From the NCBI GenBank assembly GCA_902770845.1, contig CACXUV010000023.1, forward strand, positions 1 to 54,980: a stretch of 54,980 nt of DNA, in the 5' to 3' direction. Both the position numbers and the translations under genes were made by a program. Shown here piece by piece: positions 49,412-54,980 of this stretch (position 1 is the first letter of the stretch; each line of letters opens with the position of its first letter). Below the pieces are notes generated by a model that worked only from the letters and a program-made list of their open reading frames with translations, made no database searches and had not been told where the DNA came from. This stretch comes from an uncultured Prevotellaceae bacterium (GTDB lineage Bacteria; Bacteroidota; Bacteroidia; Bacteroidales; Bacteroidaceae).

Positions 49412-50015
49412 CCCCGCAGGGGCACAGTCCTTTACCACGCGCTTGCAGCAGTCGGCAAGGGGTGAGGGTGTTGTCACTGTGCATCAGGACAAGGCCATTG
49501 ACGACTTGGTGAACGGAAAAACCACCGAATCGAAGAAGCCTGCTTCTGCAGCCGTTGCAACCGCACCGGCTGTTGTCGCTGCACCTGTTGCTGTGGCTGC
49601 CAAGCCCGCTGCTGCCACTGCACCTACCAAGCCAGCTGCTGCCGAGCAAGCAGCCCGTCAGAGCACAAAGGAAACGGCGGTGCATCCGCAGGATTCAGAC
49701 CCTACACCTTCTGACACAGCCAGCACAGGCAAGAAGACGGGGCCACTGGTCAAGATTACAGGCTACCGCGTGCAGGTGTTTGCCGGCGGCAATTCCCGTC
49801 AAGACAAGCACAAGGCTGAGCAAACTGGCAGCCAGTTGCGCTCGCTTTTTCCCACAGAAGCGGTCTACACCCACTTCTATCCTCCTCGCTGGATTTGCCG
49901 CATGGGCAACTATCGCACTTACGAAGAGGCCAGCAAAATGCTGCAGGAGGTGAAAAAACAAGGATTCACTTCGGCCACTATCGTGAAAGGAAAAGTGACC
50001 GTTCAGAATGAATAA
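49365..50015 (+). CDS. Secreted SPOR-domain protein
   Basis: ATG at 49365 (MMMISLSFIICHLSFVPAGAQ) gives 216 residues with a signal peptide; an ATG at 49311 would add 18 residues in front. The middle is an Ala/Pro/Lys-rich linker (about 55-125) and the C terminus a SPOR domain ('GYRVQVFAGGNSRQDKHKAEQ...YPPRWICRMGNYRTYEEASKML'), which binds denuded peptidoglycan at division sites. The signal-peptide core is encoded by the tandem CATTTATCATTTGT repeat. It lies between tpiA (89 bp) and folE (20 bp), an arrangement I recall from other Bacteroidales. Confidence 0.88.
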   Translation: MMMISLSFIICHLSFVPAGAQSFTTRLQQSARGEGVVTVHQDKAIDDLVNGKTTESKKPASAAVATAPAVVAAPVAVAAKPAAATAPTKPAAAEQAARQSTKETAVHPQDSDPTPSDTASTGKKTGPLVKITGYRVQVFAGGNSRQDKHKAEQTGSQLRSLFPTEAVYTHFYPPRWICRMGNYRTYEEASKMLQEVKKQGFTSATIVKGKVTVQNE

Positions 50016-50035
50016 GCTAATCTTTTTTCTACGAC

Positions 50036-50623
50036 GTGTACCAACCAGAGAACGAAACATTCCGTGAGGGCCTTGACGAACTGGCCGCACACTACAAACA
50101 CATCATTCAGCTGCTGGGCGAAGACCCCACCCGCGAAGGACTCCTGAAGACCCCCATGCGCGTGGCTAAGGCCATGCAAGTGCTGACCCGTGGCTATGAA
50201 ATGGATGCCCACAAGGTGCTGACCGATGCCCTCTTCAAGGAAGACTACAGTCAGATGGTCATTGTGAAAGACATCGATTTCTTCTCGCTTTGCGAGCACC
50301 ACATGCTGCCCTTCTATGGCAAGGCCCATGTGGCCTATATTCCCAATGGCTACATCACGGGGCTGTCGAAGATTGCTCGGGTGGTCGACATCTACAGCCA
50401 TCGGCTTCAGGTGCAGGAGCGCATGACGCTGCAAATCAAGGAGTGCATTGAGCAAACGTTGCATCCGCTGGGCGTGATGGTTGTGGTTGAGGCCAAGCAC
50501 ATGTGCATGCAGATGCGCGGTGTGGAGAAGCAGAACAGCATCACCACCACCAGCGACTTCAGCGGCGCTTTCAACCAGGCCAAGACGCGTCAGGAGTTCA
50601 TGAACCTCATTCACAAATCGTGA
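50036..50623 (+). CDS. folE: GTP cyclohydrolase I
   Basis: A 195-residue enzyme making 7,8-dihydroneopterin triphosphate from GTP for folate (or queuosine) synthesis. Seen: '[22 protein letters not shown]', the zinc site '[20 protein letters not shown]', and '[14 protein letters not shown]' and '[12 protein letters not shown]' with the second zinc Cys. The start is GTG at 50036; no better ATG lies nearby. It is 20 bp after the SPOR gene and probably in the same transcript. Confidence 0.96.
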   Translation: MYQPENETFREGLDELAAHYKHIIQLLGEDPTREGLLKTPMRVAKAMQVLTRGYEMDAHKVLTDALFKEDYSQMVIVKDIDFFSLCEHHMLPFYGKAHVAYIPNGYITGLSKIARVVDIYSHRLQVQERMTLQIKECIEQTLHPLGVMVVVEAKHMCMQMRGVEKQNSITTTSDFSGAFNQAKTRQEFMNLIHKS

Positions 50624-50679
50624 ATCGCGTCGGGGGTAAATCGTCAGTAGTGAATCGTTAAATTGAAAATCAAGAAAAG

Positions 50680-51246
50680 ATGTATCAGAACGATCGCGGA
50701 GCATACCGCACGAAGGAAAGCCTCTTCTCCATGTTCTATCACACTTGCATGGGAAAGCTTGTCATTCTGGCAGCCATCCTGGGCTGTGTGGGCCTGGTTG
50801 CACACCTCACCCGACCGTCGGAAAAGAAAATGCGGGCAGAGATGATTGACAACATTCGCCAGTGCATTGAGAAACCCGACAGCATTTACACCGATGCCAT
50901 CGACGATGTCGTGGCAAACGTGGGCTACATCTTTACTTCAGCCGACTCTGTGGTGGACAAGGAGCTCATGGACAACTTCAATAAGCACAACCGCCTGGAG
51001 TACTACAAGCGCACGTTCTATTCGTCCATGCACGTCTACAACAACTTCCACACCGAAGGTCTCCGTTGTGGCATTGGCATCTTTGGCATTGTCATTCCCA
51101 CGCTGAATTTCAACGACTTGTTGCTGCGTGTGGGCCCTGTTCGCAGGGACTACGACCAGAAGCCCATTGACAGCGATGGCGACTCGGAATATTTTGGCGA
51201 GACGCCCGACCTCATCTTCAGAGAAGGCGACTATATCGACGACTGA
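50680..51246 (+). CDS. Single-pass membrane protein of unknown function
   Basis: A 188-residue protein with one membrane helix near the N terminus ('LVILAAILGCVGLVAHL', about 27-43) after a short basic cytoplasmic segment, so most of the protein should face the periplasm. The C-terminal part is acidic ('DYDQKPIDSDGDSEYFGETPD'). No known motif was recognised. Its stop shares one base with the start of the inositol monophosphatase gene (TGATG), so translation is coupled. Confidence 0.75.
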   Translation: MYQNDRGAYRTKESLFSMFYHTCMGKLVILAAILGCVGLVAHLTRPSEKKMRAEMIDNIRQCIEKPDSIYTDAIDDVVANVGYIFTSADSVVDKELMDNFNKHNRLEYYKRTFYSSMHVYNNFHTEGLRCGIGIFGIVIPTLNFNDLLLRVGPVRRDYDQKPIDSDGDSEYFGETPDLIFREGDYIDD

Positions 51247-52040
51247 TGGACATCGAACTGAACAAACTGACGCTTGCCGTATGCGAAGTGGCACGGCAAG
51301 CGGGCGCTTTCATCAGGCAAGAACGCCAGCACTTCAGTGCCGAGCGCATTGAGCACAAGCACAGCCATGACTACGTTTCCTATGTTGACAAGCAGTCGGA
51401 ACAGCTCATCGTGTCGGCCCTGCGCCAATTGTTGCCGGAAGCAGGGTTCATCACCGAAGAAGGCTCGGCACAGCACACCGATGAGACTCTCTGCTGGGTG
51501 GTCGATCCGCTCGATGGCACCACCAATTTCATTCATCGTTTCCCTCCTTACGCCGTGAGCATTGCCTTGCTCCGTGGCACCGAGATTCTGTTGGGCGTGG
51601 TCTATGAAATATGCGCCGACGAATGTTTCTATGCCTGGCAAGGGGGAGGGGCCTATGTTGACGGCACCCCGCTTGCAGTGGGTTGTCACGCTTTGACCGA
51701 TGCCTTGCTCTGTTTTCAGTTGCCTTACAACAGCGCTGCCTACAGTCCTGTGGCTCAGCGTCTCATAGCCCACTTCTATGGTCGTGCTGCCAGCATACGC
51801 ATGCTGGGTTCGGCTGCCATTGCCCTGTGCTATGTAGCCGCCGGCCGTCTTGATGCCTACGCTGAGAAATACATTGGCCAGTGGGACTACATGGCCGGAG
51901 CCCTCATCGTGAGCGAGGCAGGTGGCACCGTGACCAATTATGAGGGCTCGCAGCAGTTTACTCAAGGCAACAATGTTGTTGCTTCGAATGGCATCATCCA
52001 TCAAGAACTGCTCGAAGCCATCCAGAGCATCTGCTTCTAA
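51246..52040 (+). CDS. Inositol monophosphatase family protein
   Basis: A 264-residue Mg-dependent phosphatase of the SuhB/CysQ/IMPase family. Metal-binding motifs are complete: 'ITEEGS' (first Glu), 'VVDPLDGTTNFIHRFPPY' (Asp-Pro-Leu-Asp-Gly-Thr) and 'QWDYMAGALIVSEAGG' (Trp-Asp). 'GSAAIALCYVAAGRLDAY' is also typical. The substrate may be inositol 1-phosphate or a related sugar or nucleotide phosphate; motifs alone do not decide. It is the last gene of the run that begins at 46696. Confidence 0.93.
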   Translation: MDIELNKLTLAVCEVARQAGAFIRQERQHFSAERIEHKHSHDYVSYVDKQSEQLIVSALRQLLPEAGFITEEGSAQHTDETLCWVVDPLDGTTNFIHRFPPYAVSIALLRGTEILLGVVYEICADECFYAWQGGGAYVDGTPLAVGCHALTDALLCFQLPYNSAAYSPVAQRLIAHFYGRAASIRMLGSAAIALCYVAAGRLDAYAEKYIGQWDYMAGALIVSEAGGTVTNYEGSQQFTQGNNVVASNGIIHQELLEAIQSICF

Positions 52041-52499
52041 AAAGCTGAAGCCCCATCCACGTTTTTTTGCTTCTGAGAAAACTAACTACATAATTGTCTT
52101 TTCGATATAATCATTTATCGAACGGATGATGGTGCTCTGTAGTCTTTGTTTTAAGTAGTTAATCAAAATTAGTTGATATGAAGCAATGCTTTTTGACGAA
52201 TTATACGAATTGCAGCGCGTAGCTTTAATTAGTGAAATTCGTTAAATTCGTTGTTTATATAAGATAATTGTGTTCAAACCGTATTTGCTGCTAATCGTAC
52301 ATGATGCCAACCGCACAGGTTCGATTTATTTCTCGCGGCCTGTAAAAATAATTCATAGAAAAAAGCATTCTGGAAAATGTTGAAATAGAAAGCGGAAAGC
52401 TTTTTTTCGCCTGTTTTGCAACCCCAACAGTCAACTTTGTGGTTGGCTGAAGGCATTTGTTGGCCCCTTCTATGGCACTTGCCGGGTGCCAAATACACA
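52041..52499. other. AT-rich intergenic stretch without a recognised feature
   Basis: There is no convincing gene, tRNA or terminator. Frames here are short and lack start contexts. A/T-rich sequence with short repeats of AATTCGTTAAATTCGTT occurs near 52235-52255. It is the left part of the longest gene-free interval of the window (781 bp). Confidence 0.5.
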
Positions 52500-52631
52500 C
52501 AACGGGGCCTCGGTTTGTATGCAATGGCGTCCTCGTTATGGTGCAACGGGGACCTCGTTGATATGCAACGGAGGCCCCGTTGCACTGTAACGGGGCCTCC
52601 GTTGCGATTCAGACGGGTTGTGGGTGCAATC
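52500..52631. repeat. 22-bp tandem array C
   Basis: Units start at 52500, 52522, 52544, 52566 and 52588, exactly 22 bp apart, with a degenerate sixth at 52610. Cores include AACGGGGCCTCGGTT, AACGGAGGCCCCGTT and AACGGGGCCTCCGTT. The layout matches arrays A and B. It lies between the inositol monophosphatase gene and the 3' end of susD. Confidence 0.88.
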
Positions 52632-52660
52632 CGTCTTGTGCCCTACATTTTGCTAATGCC

Positions 52661-52755
52661 TGATTATCAACTGGTTATGTGGAATGCCCGAAAGTTGCTC
52701 AAAACTCGAAAATTCTGATGCCAGTTGGGCGCTGCTGACTTTTGAGCGAATCTCA
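52661..52755. repeat. Array-associated block, copy 2
   Basis: It lies about 30 bp after array C and is related to 12333-12417 after array A, in the same orientation. It shares CAAAACTCGAAAATT exactly and a GCTG(A)CTTTTGAGCGA-like end. CTCAAAA (52698-52704) can pair with TTTTGAG (52740-52746), so the stem position is kept although its bases differ from copy 1. Confidence 0.6.
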
Positions 52756-52821
52756 GAAGGGTATTTGTAAAGATTTTTCATAATCAATATGCAAAAAATG
52801 TTGGCACGAAATGGGCAATCT

Positions 52822-54672
52822 TTACTTCATGGGCAGATACCAGTTGTTCTCGTCGAGCAGCGACACCTTGGGCTGCTTGTAGGCCAGCTTGCGAGCCAGC
52901 CACTGCGAGCCGAAGTCGGCGCCGTAGAGTGCTGCTTCGTTCTTGTGGCGGGCCAGGCGGGTGAGGTCGCCGAAGCGGTTGCCCTCAAAGGCCAGCTCAA
53001 GGGCCATTTCGTCGCAGATGAGGTCTTCAACGGCGTTGATGGTGTCGGCCAGGGTGTTGCCAGAGCTCATGGCGGGGAACTGAGCCTTCAGTTGGGCCAG
53101 CTTCTGGCCCACGATGGTGTCCATCTGATAGGGCGAGAAAGCGCCCTGGGTGTAGTTGGTGCCACGGCTGTGTATGCCCCAGTTGGCCTTGAAGTTCTCG
53201 ATGTTCTCGTCGGAGAGGAAAGGAATGGTGGTGCGCAGCATCTGATAGGTGGCAGGGCGAATGTAGCGGCCCTTCACCACGAGGTCGGTGCTGTCGCCCT
53301 GCTGCACATAGCTGAGCAGCGATTCGCTGATGCCGTCTTTCAGGATGGCAAAGGCGGCATCGGGGTAGCCCATGCGGTTGATGGCTTCGGCCAGGCGCAG
53401 ATAGACGGTGGCCGTGCGGTAGAGCGGCACGTTGGCACTGGAGAACTTGATCATGACGGCAAACGTGGAGTCGCTCTTGGTGACCTGGTTCATCGTGATG
53501 TAGCGGCGCAGGTCGCCCATCTGTGCTTCGTGCACGCTGGGGACACCGTCGGTCTGTGAGCCCACGGTGTAGTAGTAGCCCTGGGCATCGCTCAGCGTGA
53601 GGTAGGAGGGCGAGGCATCGATCTGCCGCTCGAGCAGATAGCGGGCCGTCGACTCGGAGCTGCCGCTGGAGGTGCTGTAGAAGTCGTAGCCGAAGTAGGC
53701 GGGCAGCTGGGTGACAACACCACGTAGGCGGTTGGCCGCCAGTGGTATGTAGGTGACGATGTCGGTGGTACTGTTGCCATAGAAGATGCTGGCCCAGTTG
53801 AAGGAATTGGCCGTTGTGCTGAAGCTGAGATTGGCTGGCAACCGTTCGCCCAGCTGCATGGCGATGCCCTGCGTGGGCAGGATGTAGCCCTGACGGATGG
53901 TCCACTTGTTGGCGTTGAGGAACTTGAAGTAGTACTTGGCGGCCTCGGCATACTGGTTGGTCTCCAGGAACAGGTCGCCCAGAATGACGTCGACGGGAAT
54001 CATGGCGCGGGCCGAAGTGACGCTCTTCTCCACGGGGTTGCCGCTCTCGCTGCTGTTGAGCACGCCGGCCGAGAAGTTGCCGTAGGTGGGCACGGCAGTG
54101 CCGCTGAACTTGATGAGTTCGGGCGTGAGTGCGTCGCAAATGCCCTTCAGATTCTTGGTGGTGGTCACGCTCTGTGCATCGCCAATGGAGACGAGCGGGT
54201 CGGTGTAGAAGGGCACTTCGCCATAGTTCTTGCAAAGTTGCAGGTAGGCCCAGGCACGCACGGCCAGTGCCTCGGCATACTCAGGAATGGCCACGCGGCG
54301 GCTGCCCGTGAGCAGGGTGGTGTCGCGATGGGCCAGGTAGTAGTTGCAGTTGTTGATGATGCGATAGTACTTATAGGCCGAGTCGTACTTGCAGGTGGCA
54401 TCGGCCGTGAAGTTGGCCAGACGGCGCAGGTCGGTCTCGGTGTACTGGTTGGTGGTCACGAGGTCGCCACGCATTTCGCCCGTGAGTACATACTGGTCGG
54501 CCACTTGCTGCAGACCCTTGAGGATGCCCAGGGTGTAGAACATCGAGTCGGTCTTCTCGTTCAGCTGCGGGTCGAAGATTTGCCGGTCGGAGTCGGTCTC
54601 GAACATGTCCTGGCAGGAATAGGAGCCGCAGATAAATGTGATGGCGCAGATAATACTAACTATTTTCTTCAT
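52822..54672 (-). CDS. SusD/RagB family outer-membrane lipoprotein
   Basis: A 616-residue protein with a signal sequence and lipobox ('CGSYSC', lipid cysteine C20). TPR-like helices ('AEALAVRAWAYLQLCKNYGEVPFYTDPL') and the C-terminal 'ICDEMALELAFEGNRFGDLTRLARHK' are hallmarks of SusD, the glycan-binding lid on a SusC transporter. It lies 15 bp downstream of the SusC gene. The sugar cannot be read from sequence. No hydrolase gene follows; the next thing downstream is the array block. Confidence 0.93.
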   Translation of the reverse strand: MKKIVSIICAITFICGSYSCQDMFETDSDRQIFDPQLNEKTDSMFYTLGILKGLQQVADQYVLTGEMRGDLVTTNQYTETDLRRLANFTADATCKYDSAYKYYRIINNCNYYLAHRDTTLLTGSRRVAIPEYAEALAVRAWAYLQLCKNYGEVPFYTDPLVSIGDAQSVTTTKNLKGICDALTPELIKFSGTAVPTYGNFSAGVLNSSESGNPVEKSVTSARAMIPVDVILGDLFLETNQYAEAAKYYFKFLNANKWTIRQGYILPTQGIAMQLGERLPANLSFSTTANSFNWASIFYGNSTTDIVTYIPLAANRLRGVVTQLPAYFGYDFYSTSSGSSESTARYLLERQIDASPSYLTLSDAQGYYYTVGSQTDGVPSVHEAQMGDLRRYITMNQVTKSDSTFAVMIKFSSANVPLYRTATVYLRLAEAINRMGYPDAAFAILKDGISESLLSYVQQGDSTDLVVKGRYIRPATYQMLRTTIPFLSDENIENFKANWGIHSRGTNYTQGAFSPYQMDTIVGQKLAQLKAQFPAMSSGNTLADTINAVEDLICDEMALELAFEGNRFGDLTRLARHKNEAALYGADFGSQWLARKLAYKQPKVSLLDENNWYLPMK

Positions 54673-54687
54673 AATCGTCTTTTCTTT

Positions 54688-54980
54688 TTACAGGTTAATC
54701 TTCAGGCCGAGGGTGAAGCTGCGGCCCAGGGCCACGTTGCCCGTGTCGATTCCTTGACAGAGCACTTGGTTGCTGGCCGAGAACTCAGGATCGCTGCCCA
54801 CATAATGGGTTAGGGTGACAAGATTGTTGGCCTCGGCCCAGACGGCCAAGCCTGGCAGCCATGAGAGGTTCACGGGCACGTCGTAAGAGAGGCGCACGGT
54901 CTTCAGTCGCAGGTAGCTGCCATCCTCAATCCAGCGGTCGCTGAAGCGGGCGTTGCCCATGGGGTCGCCATAGCTGAGGC
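54688..54980 (-). CDS. SusC/RagA TonB-dependent receptor, C-terminal end (cut by window edge)
   Basis: The last 97 or so codons of a SusC-type outer-membrane transporter run in from the right edge. 'FSDRWIEDGSYLRLKTVRLSYDVP' and the final strands 'VWAEANNLVTLTHYVGSDPEFS' and 'GRSFTLGLKINL' (terminal beta strand) are the standard SusC C terminus. It pairs with the SusD gene directly downstream. Confidence 0.93.
   Translation of the reverse strand, partial: LSYGDPMGNARFSDRWIEDGSYLRLKTVRLSYDVPVNLSWLPGLAVWAEANNLVTLTHYVGSDPEFSASNQVLCQGIDTGNVALGRSFTLGLKINL

Overview
The window is chromosomal DNA from a Bacteroidales bacterium, most likely Prevotella-like (Prevotellaceae). This rests on the Bacteroidetes promoter hexads (TAnnTTTG) before many genes, the SusC/SusD pair at the right edge, secreted GH28/GH2/GH43 enzymes, lipoproteins with Bacteroidetes-type lipoboxes, and a tpiA-folE neighbourhood typical of the order. 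The species cannot be named from sequence reading alone.

Layout. (i) 1-7400 looks like an accessory island: the start of a RhuM-family gene, a broken copy of the 3' end of yifB/comM, a three-gene secreted pectin-type cassette (GH28, GH2, GH28) bounded by 61-bp direct repeats that derive partly from yifB, a DinD/BRO-like gene and an AT-rich gene of unknown function. (ii) 7431-11731 is an operon of a TPR/OmpA-like lipoprotein, a thioredoxin-fold lipoprotein without its CxxC, and intact yifB/comM. (iii) 11896-19221 holds tRNA-Leu(UAA) and minus-strand housekeeping genes: pyrE, an SRPBCC protein, an AAA/PD-(D/E)XK protein, argH and a lipoprotein in one run, and prmC-recX-comF in another. (iv) 19252-23015 is ribD coupled to a large GH43 protein. 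(v) 23105-29905, minus strand, carries a lipoprotein, a frameshifted ABC transporter, RNase H, argS and an MTA/SAH nucleosidase. (vi) 30059-38513 has a YfhO membrane protein, an aldo/keto reductase and a 1.5-kb-residue secreted modular repeat protein. (vii) 38879-42116 is the rplM-rpsI-rpsB-tsf translation cluster. (viii) 42179-52040 contains the CCA-adding enzyme, a small lipoprotein, a membrane-spanning propeller-LytTR regulator, and the tightly packed run DUF1599-DoxX/MauE-like-tpiA-SPOR-folE-TM protein-inositol monophosphatase. (ix) 52822 to the edge is a SusD and the end of a SusC.

The most unusual structure is a family of intergenic tandem arrays with an exact 22-bp period and a self-complementary GC-rich core (AACGGGGCC.CCGTT). 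There are three arrays (12130-12304, 38534-38731, 52500-52631) and one solitary unit (17161-17182). All three gene-free stretches longer than 300 bp contain one. Two of them are followed, in the same orientation, by a related block of about 85 bp that can fold into a stem. They have no spacers and no coding potential. Other notable items are the yifB 3' duplication and the repeats around the glycosidase cassette, a GH28 without its usual catalytic histidine, mirror-image divergent promoters at 43647-43705, apparently leaderless genes, and a mutually exclusive RNA fold between rpsI and rpsB.

All family assignments come from reading motifs by eye; no database search was run.
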